Source: Centrapalus pauciflorus
Lineage: Eukaryota > Streptophyta > Magnoliopsida > Asterales > Asteraceae
Reading direction: 5' to 3'
Length of the DNA stretch: 64,000 nt
Assembly: GCA_020465985.1 (NCBI GenBank)
Contig: JAANYP010000748.1
Coordinates: 904,211 to 968,210, forward strand
Below are positions 33,801 through 44,330 of the stretch, piece by piece (positions within the stretch are counted from its first letter, which is position 1; every line of letters begins with the position of its first letter). The notes beneath the pieces were generated by a model that was not told the origin of the DNA, ran no database searches, and saw only the letters and a list, made by a program, of their open reading frames with translations. A program made the position numbers and the translations under genes.

Positions 33801-36800
33801 TCTCGTCTACATCAAGAAGTTTAGCTTTTACGAGATGTTCTTTGGGAGTTTGTCAACCAAATCTCTGCTCCCAGTCGTGAAAGATTTCTCATGTATACGC
33901 GTTTTATCATGATGATCATCAGGCATTTCCTGTCAGATTTACCGAATTTTCCAGAACAAACTTGAGTAGCTATCATAGATAAAAGAGTATTTTGCTGACT
34001 GCCAATCTCATAATGCGCGAAGGGCAAAGCAAGTAAGGCCCCAAGTTGTTCCGCTTTTTGGCGCAGTGATAGATCCAGATTTTGTCACTCCCGAAGGAGA
34101 TGATTGGATCAGTGATTCTCCTCAACAAAAAAAAAAGCAACAAGCACCGACTCAGCGAGCTCCATTTGCTAAGGTAACTCCTTCAGCTGCCAGAAGCTCA
34201 GCCATACAGACAGATGATCGAATTCCTGTCGCAATCTCGGGTGGCATATGCGCTCACGCATAACCTGTAGATCATACTTCCATACGTTCGCCTATTTTGG
34301 CAATCACTGCAAGTAGATTGCACTGTTACACCTACGGTTCTACGCACGACGGTAGGTGGTCGTCCAATCGCATTTTCCGCTGATCATCTACTATCAATTC
34401 TATAATCGGGGACTACTTACCAAGAAGATGGTCCAATTGATTTTCCAGCTCTACTAAGGCAGACGACCTTCTTAATAATGGGTTATGCTCAAGACATCAC
34501 CAAGGAATCATATGTTAAGAGCATGCTCATTGGCTAGTGGCGATATCTGGTACACGTTATCATGGTTTGTTTTGCTCCGAAAAAGGCGGGATTTGACACA
34601 ATGGTGTCCAAGCTCCAATCAGCGATGATATCTCTCGTCTACATCAAGAAGTTTAGCTTTTACGAGATGTTCTTTGGGAGTTTGTCAACCAAATCTCTGC
34701 TCCCAGTCGTGAAAGATTTCTCATGTATACGCGTTTTATCATGATGATCATCAGGCATTTCCTGTCAGATTTACCGAATTTTCCAGAACAAACTTGAGTA
34801 GCTATCATAGATAAAAGAGTATTTTGCTGACTGCCAATCTCATAATGCGCGAAGGGCAGAGCAAGTAAGGCCCCAAGTGGTTCCGCTTTTTGGCGCAGTC
34901 ATAGATCCAGATTTTGTCACTCCCGAAGGAGATGATTGGATCAGTGATTCTCCTCAACAAAAAAAAAAAGCAACAAGCACCGGCTCAGCGAGCTCCATTT
35001 GCTAAGGTAACTCCATGCTCCAGATCAACAACAGAGGCAGCTGGGACATCACCATCGGCACCACAGCCTGGCCATAGGGAACAAACCTTGCAAGAGATCT
35101 TTGAGCAAGGAGCAGCAGCACTGGAAAATATAGAAGAACAGCTAGTTCAGGAGATCTTGGAGCCGCCTACTGACATGGATGACCTGTTCATGGAAAATGA
35201 TGAATATCAGCCACCAGTTCCTGCAATGGTAGGAACAGAAAGTCCTGAAGAAGCGACAGAAAGAACGGAGAGTCGGGACGAAGCAACGAAAGGTCTATTT
35301 GAGACAGCGTCTGAATCAGACTCAGACTCTAGTTCAGAAGAGGAGGAAAGGGAAGCTGCAAATCCAACAATTTCTTTTGAAAGATATGGCTCAAGAGTAG
35401 ATGTGAGCAGAAGAAAGATGACTCATCCAAGACTCCGTGATGAAGATGAAGGTGAAGCAGATTTTAACTTAGAAGAAGAGTCAACGATTGCTACATAACA
35501 GAGGGCGAAGCGTCAACGCATACGCCAGGGAGCTCCATCTACTTCATCTGCCGTTCCATCTGTCACAACCACCACTCCATCCACATCTACTTCAATTCCA
35601 AAAACTTCAACTCCAACAACGTCCGTGACATTTACTAAAAATCAACGATTCACAGAGTTGTAAGGCAAAGTAGATTTCTAGACAGTCCAAATTTTCCAAC
35701 TCTCATAAGCTGTGAAAGAGTTACAGCAACATAACTCCAGGTTGCAGCAACAGAATGCTCAACTACAAAATCAAGTAGCTATACAACAAGAAAGAATGTC
35801 AGCCCAGCAATCTCAAATTCTGAGTATTCATACCCTGGTCGAGCAAATAATGAAATGAATTTTGATATTGAAGATCATCTGGAAGAACTTGAAGAAGGAG
35901 AGTTTGTCCCGGAAAATTTTCCAGATTGGAGCCTAGATGATGAAGTTCTAGTAGATGAAGATGACAAAGTTGATGAGATCGTCATTCAGGGACAACCCGT
36001 CACAGAACAATATTTAAATACAGACCAGAATCCGATGGATCTAGACATTCTGAAGTTGATGATCATTGATGAATCAGATGATCATGTAACTCAAGAATCA
36101 GATAAGGATCAAACCAAGGAAGAAAAGAGCAAACTTTGGTTCAAGGAAGAGCATAAGATGACTGAGTTAGCTGTTAAAAAAAAAAAAGATTGCCAAGCCC
36201 AGGAAAACTCTCTGGAGGCATTCTTAGTTGGTTCTTCGACAGGGAATTGCAGCTCTTTGTGCTTAAAAGAAGAGATGGGCTCCAGTATCTGAAGAGAAAA
36301 CTTAAAGTCTTCAATAGTTTGCCTAAATGTTAAGTGAAGGAACTGGCATGGAAAAATCTAATCAACCTTGGAGACGACAAGAATGCTCAAGTGATAGCTA
36401 GAATTATTAGAAATGAAGGTCGGGCTGGGAGGTTCGATAGAATTAAGCCAAGGGAAGGAAAGAGAGTCATGGATGATTCGAGAATAGATCCATTGACCGG
36501 GAAGCCGTGGATGAAGATGTCTTACTAACTGGTTTGATTCCTACAGTGGTTTCCATTAAAGACAATGATACAGAATGTTCTGAATAATATGAAGTGGTGG
36601 TATGTTGATAATGAGACAGCTGAGGCAGTTATGGAAGATCAAGATGAAAGAGTTATTTTGAAAGTGTATGACCCTCTGCACCTTGTAAATATTTCTCAGG
36701 GCGACTTTCTGAGGCTTCATGAGCAACGATTATATTTTCATGAAGGTTGGAGATCAGAAGGCAAGAAGTACTAGAAAGTTGTAAAGGTTTGTGTAGAATA

Positions 36801-36849
36801 GGGATTGTATGTAGGAAGTATTTTGAATCAGCCTAGTTCTATAGATTAA
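30801..36849 (+). pseudogene. F accessory ORF, unit 1 (inflated by an internal tandem array)
   Basis: Starts at ATG 30,801 (MGDRAFFNKHNMVMAVD), matching the E start (MAVRAFVPKHNMVLHPD). The N-terminal domain (to about 31,700) contains VDCTVTPTVLRTTVGGRP and VCFAPKKAGFD and carries several stops. It is repeated five times (30,853-35,014). The rest runs through Ser/Gln-rich, acidic and coiled parts to the C-terminal domain (ELAWKNLINLGDDKN, RIDPLTGKPWMKM, KWWYVDNETAEAVM, VYDPLHLVNIS) and ends at 36,849. The coiled-coil/acidic junction near 35,850 is shortened. Confidence 0.8.
30853..35014 (+). repeat. Five-copy tandem array, unit 832/833 bp, inside F accessory ORF
   Basis: Copies at 30,853-31,684, 31,685-32,516, 32,517-33,349, 33,350-34,181 and 34,182-35,014. 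They are almost identical and begin TTCAGCTGCCAGAAGC; junctions read AACTCC|TTCAGCTG. Length differs only by a run of 10 or 11 A. All copies share the same internal stops, so the array arose after the ORF had died. 832 is not a multiple of three. Confidence 0.96.
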
Positions 36850-36886
36850 TTGAATATCTAACTAGAAGTTATCATCAAGGGGAGTC

Positions 36887-37411
36887 TTTAATGCACCCTG
36901 TGTGACGATAACAGTCTAGGTATAGATAGTCTTTTCTAATAGATCAGGCTTTGCAAATACAAGTTATATATGTTTGATCTTGTTTGTGTATAATGTTTGC
37001 ATTTGAAAAGATAAGTTCAAAGATAAGTTCTAGAACAAGTTCAAAGGCAAGGGTTCGAACTTAGTGAAGCTAAGTTCGAATAGTAGTGGACAAGTTCGTG
37101 GGTTTGGGCCAAAACAAACTTGTTTAGGTCAAGTTCGAACTTAATCCTTATAATTAAACGTTAATCTGTTTGATTAAGTGACTTTTGCAGAAATTAGCTT
37201 TCAGAACTCGTATTAGTGCACATACGAACTAGTGTTATTTCATAGAGTCTTTTGGGAGAAATACACGTGTCGGGTCGTTCTTCGTATCAACTATCATTGT
37301 GTTCGTCTTCGGCATCCGTGTGTGATCGATCCGTCAAACCGCTAACGAGGATTCCTTACTCGTTGGATGGTGTCGCGTCAAGATCAGATCTGTGATAAAG
37401 GTGACCTAACA
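36887..37411 (+). repeat. F LTR copy 1 (~525 bp)
   Basis: Degenerate start (TTTAATGCACCCTG), end GGTGACCTAACA, preceded by AAGGGGAGTC. It contains AAGTTCGAACTTAAT-type words and CGTGTGTGATCGATCCGTC. It is followed by D flank CAGAACTCTAAG. Confidence 0.88.
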
Positions 37412-40400
37412 CAGAACTCTAAGTAGCTTTAAGAATGTACATAGGGCTTGTCTTTTGCTGAAAATTTTCTTTTCCAAATAATCTTCAAAGTACGGCAACT
37501 TATTCTTCAAGACCGAGCATTCTTCAATAAGCACAACATGGTAATGGCGGTTGACCATCAGCTGCCAGAAGCTCAGCCGTACAGAAAAATGATTCAATTC
37601 CTTTCGCAATCTCGGGTGGTATATGCGCTCACGCATAATCTGCAGATCACACTTCCATACGTTCGCCAAATTTGGGAATCACTGCAAGTAGATTGCACTG
37701 TTACACCTAAGGTTCTACGCACGAAGGTAGGTGGTCGTCCAATCGCATTTTCCACTGATCATCTACGATCAATTCTACAAATGGGGACTATTGACCAAGA
37801 AGATGGTCCAAATGATTTCTAGCTCCAATAAGGCAGACGACCTTCTTAAGAATGGGTTATGCTCAAGACATCACCTAGGCATCATATGTTAAGAGCGGTC
37901 TCATTGGCCAGTGGTGATATCTGGTACACGTTATCATGGTTTGTTTTGCTCCGAAAAAGGCAGAATTTGACACAATGGTGTCCAAGCTCCAATCAGCGAT
38001 GATATCTCTCGTCTAAAACAAGAAGTTTAGCTTTTCCGAGATGTTCTTTGGGGATTTTGTCAACCAAATCTCTGCTTCCAGGCGAGAAAGATTTCTCATG
38101 TATCCACGTTTTATCATTATGATCATCAGGAATTTCCAGCCAGATTTAAAGTCTTTGTCGGAACAAACTTGAGTAGCTATCATAGAAAAGGAATATTTAC
38201 TGACTTCCAATCTCATAATGCGTGAAGGGTAGAGCAGGTAAGGCCCCAAGTGGCTCCGCTTTTTGGTGCAGTCATAGATCCAAATTTTGTCGCTCCCGGA
38301 GGAGATGATTGCATAGGTGATGCTCCTCAACAACCAGCAACAACAACAGCAACAAGCACTGGCTCAGCGAGCTCCGGTTGCTAAGGTAGCTCCACGCTCC
38401 AGATCAACAATAGAGGCAACTGGGCCATCAACATCCGCACCACAGCCTGGCCAGAGGGAACAAACCTTGCTAGAGATCTTGGAGCAAGGAGCAGCAGCAC
38501 AGGAAAATATAGCAGAAAAGCTATTTCAGGAGATCTTGGAGCCGCCTACTAACATGGATGACCTGTTCAAGGAAATTGATGAATATCAGCCAGCAGTTCC
38601 TGCAATGGTAGGAACAGAAAGTCATGAAGAAGCGACATAAAGAACGGAGAGTCGGGACGAAGCGACGGAAGCTCTAGTTCAGACAGCGTCTGAATCAGAC
38701 TCAGACTCTAGTTCACAAAAGGAGGAAAAGGAAGCTACTAATCCAACAATGTCTTTTGAAAGATATGGCTCAAGAGTAGTTGTGGGCAGAAGAAAGATGA
38801 CTCGTCCCGCACTCCGTGATGAAGACGAAGGTGATGCAGATTTTCTATTAGAAGAAGAGGCAGCGATTGCTACACCATAGATGGCGAAGCGTCAACGCAT
38901 ACGTCAGGGAGCTCCATCTACTTCGTCTGCCTTTCCATCTGTCGCAACCACCGCTCCATCCACATCCACTTCAATTCCATCAACTTCAAGTCCAACAACG
39001 TCCGTTCCATTTACTGAAAATCAACGATTCACAGACTTGAAAGGAAAAGTAGATTTCCACACAGTCCAAATTTTCCAACTCTCACAAGCTGTGAAAGAGT
39101 TACATCAACATAACTCCAGGTTGGAGCAACAGATTGCTCAACTACAAAATCAAGTAGCTATATAACAATAAAGAATGTCTGCCCAATAATCTCAAATTCT
39201 GGCTCTTAAGATCCTGGTCGAGCAAATAATGAAAGATCTACAAGCTCAGGGGGAGATAAGTTGCTGAGGCGATGAGTTAAGAAGAGTTCAGAGAGGAGAT
39301 GATGATGAAGGAGGTGACCCAGCTAATCAAAAAGACAGTGAGCTAGCAGATCTTGCATAAGAGACGTCTCAGCAAGCTGACCTTCAGGGGGAGTCTTGAT
39401 CATCTAGATCAGGTCAGGAAAAAGGCAAGGCTACCGAAGCATCAGAGTTAGTCGAACAAGAAATGATTGGTGCCATGGCCGGAATTGATGATAATGATGA
39501 AATGAATTTTGATTTTGAAGATGATCTGGAAGAACTTGAAGAAGGAGAGTTTGTCCCAGAAAATGTTCCTGATTCGAGCCTAGATGATGAAGTTTTAGTA
39601 GATGAAGAAGACGAAGTTGATGAGATCGTCATTCAGGGACAACCAGTCACAGAACAATATGTAAATACATACTAGAATCTGATAGATCTAGACATTCGAA
39701 AGTTGACGATCAATGATGAATCGGATGATGATGTAACTCAAGAATTAGATAAGGAGCAAACCAAGGAAGAAAAGAGAAGACTTTGGTTCAAGAAAGAGGA
39801 GAAGAAGACAGACTTAGCTGTTAATGAGAAAATAAGATTGCCAAGCCCAGGAAAACTATCTAGAGGCATTTTAGTTGGTTTTTCGACAGGGAATTGCAGC
39901 TCTTTGTGCTTTAAAGAAGAGATGGGCTCTAGTATCTGAAGAGAAAACTTAAAGTCTTCAATACTTTGCTTAAATGTGAAGTGAAGGAACTGGCATGGAA
40001 AAATCTAATCAACCATGGAGACGACAAGTATGCTGAAGTGATAGCTAGAATTATTAGAAGAAAAGGTCAGACTGGGAGGTTCGATAGAATTAAGCCAAGG
40101 GAAGGAAAGAGAGTCATGGATGATTCGAGGATAGATCCATTGACCGGGAAGCCTTGGATGATGATGTTTTAGTAACTGGTTTGATTCCTAAAGAGAATTC
40201 CATTAAAGACAATGATACAGAATGTTCTGAATAATATGAAGTGGTGGTATGTTGATAAAGAGAAAGCCGAGGCAGTTATGGAAGATCATGATTAAAGAGT
40301 TATTTTGAAAGTGTATGACCCTCTGCACCTTGTAAATATTTCTCAGGGCGACTTGCTGAGGCTTCATGAGCAACCAATCTATTTTCATGAAGGTTGGAGA

Positions 40401-40488
40401 TCAGAAGGCAAGAAGTACCAGAAAGTTGTAAAGGTTTGTGTAGAATAGGGATTGTATGAAGGAAGTATTTTGAAAGTTCTATAGATTA
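37412..40488 (+). pseudogene. F accessory ORF, unit 2, with D-flank leader
   Basis: 37,412-37,504 is D flank; from 37,505 the accessory ORF resumes (DRAFFNKHNMVMAVDHQLPE) without its own ATG. An open frame of about 120 codons runs across the junction. The N-terminal domain, Gln-rich stretch, acidic parts, coiled coil (39,020-39,160) and C-terminal domain all appear in single copy, broken by stops near 37,820, 38,160, 38,638, 38,878, 39,163, 39,673 and 40,170. CAGGGGGAG occurs at 39,247-39,255 and 39,385-39,393. It ends at about 40,488. Confidence 0.82.
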
Positions 40489-40527
40489 ATTGAGTATCTA
40501 ACTAGAAGCTATCGTCAAGGGGGAGTC

Positions 40528-41053
40528 TGTTAGTGCACCCTGTGTGACGACAGCAGTCTAGGTATAGATAGTCTTTTCTAATAGATCAGGCTTTGCAAAT
40601 ACAAGTTATATATGTTTGATCTTTTTTGTGTATGATGTTTACATTTGCAAAGATAAGTTCAAAGATAAGTTCTAGAACAAGTTCAAAGGCAAGGGTTCGA
40701 ACTTAGTGAAGCTAAGTTCGAATAGTACTGGACAAGTTCGTGGGCTTGGGCCAAAACAAACTTGTTTAAGTCAAGTTCGAACTTAATCCTTATAATTTAG
40801 TGTTAATCTGTTTGATTAAGTGACTTTTGCAGAAAATAGCATTCAGAACTCGTATTAGGGCACATACGAACTTGTGTGATTTTAGAGAGTCTTTTGGGAG
40901 AAATACACGTGTAGGGTCGTTCGTCGTATCGACAATCATTGTGTTCATCTTCGGCATCCGTGTGTGATCGATCCGTCAAACCGCTAACGAGTATTCCTTA
41001 CTCGTTGGACGGTGTCGCGTCAAGACCAGATCCATGATAAAGGTGACCTTACA
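40528..41053 (+). repeat. F LTR copy 2 (526 bp)
   Basis: TGTTAGTGCACCC ... GGTGACCTTACA, preceded by the polypurine tract AAGGGGGAGTC. Arms GCTATCGTCA (40,508-40,517) and TGACGACAGC (40,545-40,554) flank the PPT/LTR junction with one mismatch. Confidence 0.92.
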
Positions 41054-43755
41054 CAGAACTCTAATACGACTTAAGAATGTACATAGGGCTTGTCTTTTGC
41101 TGAAAATTTTCTTTTCCAAATAATCTTCAAGGTACGGCAACTTGTTCTTCATGATCGAGCATTCTTCAATAAGTACAACATGGTAATGGCAGTGGACCTT
41201 CAGGTGCCAGAAGCTCAGCCGTACAGACAAATGATTCAATTCCTTTCGCAATCTCGGGTAACATATGCGCTCATGCATAACCTGCAGATCACACTTCCAT
41301 ACGTTCGCCAATTTTGGCAATCACTGCAAGTAGATTGCACTTTTACACCTACGGTTCTACGCACGAGGGTAGGTGGCCGTCCAATCGCATTTTCCACTGA
41401 TCATCTACGATCAATTCTACAATTCGGGACTACTGACCAAGAAGATGGTCCAATTAATTTTCTAGATCCAATAAGGTAGACGACCTTCTTAAGAATTGGT
41501 TATGCTTAAGACATCACCAAGGCATCATATGTTAAGAGCGGTGTCATTGGCCAGTGGCGATATCTGGTACACGTTATCATGGTTTGTTTTGCTCCAAAAA
41601 AGGCGGGATTTGACACAATGGTGTCCAAGCTCCAATCAGTGATGATATCTCTCGTCTAAAACAAGAAGTTCTTTGGGGAGTTTGTCAACCAAATCTCTGC
41701 TCCCAGACGAGAAAGATTTCTCATGTATCCACATTTTATCATGATGATCATCAGGAATTTCCTGCCAGATTTACCGACTTTTTCGGAACAAACTGGAGTA
41801 GCTATCATAGATAATAGAATAGTTGCTGACTGCCAATCTCAAAATGCACGAAGGGTAGAGCAAGTAAGGCCCCAAGTGGCTCCGCTTTTTGGCGCAGTCA
41901 TAGATCCAGATTTTGTCGCTCCCGAAGGAGATGATTGGATAGGTGATGCTCCTCAACAACCAGCACCTCAACAAGAACAGCATCAAGCACCGGCTCAGCG
42001 AGCTCCGGTTGCTAGGGTAGCTCCACGCTCCAGATCAACAACAGAGGCAACTGGGCCATCAACATCCGCACCACAGCCTGTCCAGAGGGAACAAACCTTG
42101 CAAGAGATCTTTGAGCAAGGAGCAGCAGCACATAAAAATATAGCAGAAAAGCTAGTTCAGGAAATCTTGGAGCCGCCTACTGACATGGATGACATGTTCA
42201 GGGAAATTGATGAATATCAGCCACCAGTTCCTGCAATGGTAGGAATAGAAAGTCGTGAAGAAGCGACATAAAGAACGGAGAGTCAGGACGAAGTGACGGA
42301 AGGTCTAGTTGAGACAGCGTCTGAATCAGACTCAGACACTAGTTCAGAAGAGGAGGAAAGGGAAGCTACTAATCCAACAAAATCTTTTGAAAGATATGGC
42401 TCAAGAGTAGTTGTGGGCAGAAGAAAGATGACTCGTCCCGCACTCCGTGATGAAGACGAAGGTGATGCAGATTTTCTATTAAAAGAAGAGGCAACGATTG
42501 CTACACAATAGAGGGCGAAGCGTCAACTCATACGTCAGGGAGCTCCATCTACTTCGTCTGCCTTTCTATCTGTCGCAACCTCCGCTCCATCCACATCTAC
42601 TTCAATTCCATCAACTTTAACTCCAACAACGTCCGTTCCATTTACTAAAAATCAATGATTCAGATACTTGAAAGGCAAAGTAGATTTCCACACAGTCCAA
42701 ATTTTCCAACTCTCACAAGCTGTGAAAGAGTTACAACAACATAACTCCAGGTTGGAGCAACAGAATGCTCAACTACAAAATCAAGTAGCTAAATAACAAA
42801 AAAGAATGTCTGCCTAATAATCTCAAATTCTGACTCTTCAGACCCTGGTCGAGCAAATAATGAAAGATCTACAAGCTCAGGGGGAGATAAGTTGTCGAGG
42901 CGATGAGTTAAGAGGAGTTCAGAGAGGAGATGACGATGAAGGAGGTGACCCAGCTAATCAAAAGAACAGTGAGATAGCAGATATTCCACAAGAGACTTCT
43001 CAGCAAGCTGACCTTTAGGGGGAGCCTGGATCATCTGGATTAGGTCAGGAAAAAAGGCAAGGCTCCCGAAGCATCAGAGTTAGTCGAACAAGAAATGATT
43101 GGAGCCTTGGCCGGAATTGATGATGATGATGAATTGTATTTTGATTTTGAAGATGATCTGGAAGAACTTGAAGAAGGAGAGTTTGTCCTGGAAAATGTTC
43201 AAGATTGGAGCCCAGATGATGAAGTTTTAGTAGATGAAAAAGACGAGGTAGATGAGATCGTCATTCAGGGACAACCAGTCACAGAACAATATGTAAATAC
43301 AGACCAGAATCCGATAGATCTAGACATTCTGAAGTCGACGATCAATGATGTTTCGGATGATGATGTAACTCAAGAATCAGATAAGGAGCAAAAGAAGGAA
43401 AAAAATAGAAAACTTTGGTTCAAGAAAGAAGAGAAGAAGACTGAGTTAGCTGTTAACGAGAAAATAAGATTGCCACAGAATGTTCTTAATATTATGAAGT
43501 GGTGCTATGTTGATAATGAGACAGCCGAGGCAGTTATGGAAGATCAAGATGAAAGAGTTATTTTGAAAGTGTATGACCCTCTACACCTTGTAAATCTTTC
43601 TCAGGGCGACTTGCAAAGGCTTCATGAGCAACCAATCTCTTTTCATGAAGGTTAGAGATCAGAAGGCAAGAAGTACCAGAAAGTTGTAAAGGTTTGTGTA
43701 GAACAGAGATTGTATGCAGGAAGTATTTAGAATCAGTCTAGTTCTATAGATTAAC
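41054..43755 (+). pseudogene. F accessory ORF, unit 3, with internal deletion
   Basis: 41,054-41,146 is D flank, then the accessory ORF (DRAFFNKYNMVMAVDLQVPE). The N-terminal 129 codons are open; later stops at 41,477, 42,269, 42,509 and 43,653. At about 43,476 the segment between KIRLP and the QNVLNIMKWCYVDNETAEAV block is missing, which removes about 370 bp present in unit 2. CAGGGGGAG at 42,878-42,886; TAGGGGGAG at 43,016-43,024. Confidence 0.82.
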
Positions 43756-43792
43756 TAAATATCTAAGTAGAAGTTATCGTCAAGGGGGAGTA

Positions 43793-44330
43793 TGTTAGTG
43801 CACCCTATGAGACGATAGCAGTCTAGGTATAGATAGTCTTTTGTAATAGATCAGGCTTTGCAAATACAAGTTATATATGTTTGATCTTGTTTGTGTATGA
43901 TTTTTATATTTGCAAAGATAAGTTCTAGAATAAGTTCAAAGATAAGTTCTAGAACAAGTTCAAAGACTAGGGTTTGAACTTAGTGAAGCTAAGTTCGAAT
44001 AGTAGTGGACAAGTTCGCGGGTTTGGGCCTAAACGAACTTGTTTAAGTCAAGTTCGAACTTAATCCTTATAATTAAGTGTTTATCCGTATAATTAAGTGA
44101 CTTTTAAATAAATTGGCATTCAGAGTTCGTATTAGTGCACATACGAACATGTGTGATTTCAGAGAGTCTTTTGGGAGAAATACATGTGTCGGGTCGTTCA
44201 TCGTATCGACTATCATTGTGTTCGTCTTCGGTTTCCGTGTGTGATCGATCCGTTAAACCGCTAGCGAGGATTCCGCACTCAGTGGACGGTGTCTCGTCAA
44301 GATCAGATCTGTGATATAGGTGACCTTACA
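43793..44330 (+). repeat. F LTR copy 3 (538 bp), outer 3' end of F
   Basis: TGTTAGTGCACCC ... GGTGACCTTACA, preceded by AAGGGGGAGTA. It has an extra AAGTTCTAGAATAAG repeat compared with copy 2. It is followed by CAGAACTCTAAG, which continues into D. Confidence 0.92.

Larger units (their letters stand above)
12073..44330 (+). mobile_element. Element F: copia element with rearranged 3' end, interrupted by B
   Basis: Plus-strand element with LTR remnant, PBS, leader, gag, PR, INT, RT, RH, spacer and accessory ORF, closely related in pol to E. B is inserted in its gag. Its accessory region and 3' LTR are present three times (30.8-44.3 kb). All coding parts carry stops. Its right end at 44,330 lies in the accessory ORF of D, so F inserted into D; the left side has been rearranged. 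Confidence 0.8.

Noticed and set aside
31324..34027. Repeated minus-strand 68-codon ORFs (31,324; 32,156; 32,988; 33,821)
   Set aside because: Antisense shadows of the tandem unit; no coding signal of their own.
30853..35014. CRISPR-like regular repeats
   Set aside because: Repeats are 832/833 bp, directly adjacent, with no unique spacers, and are derived from a retrotransposon ORF.
37448..41479. New chimeric genes at 37,448-37,822 and 41,090-41,479
   Set aside because: Open frames cross from D flank into the accessory domain, but the first codon is TTG with no ATG in the flank part; a by-product of the duplication.
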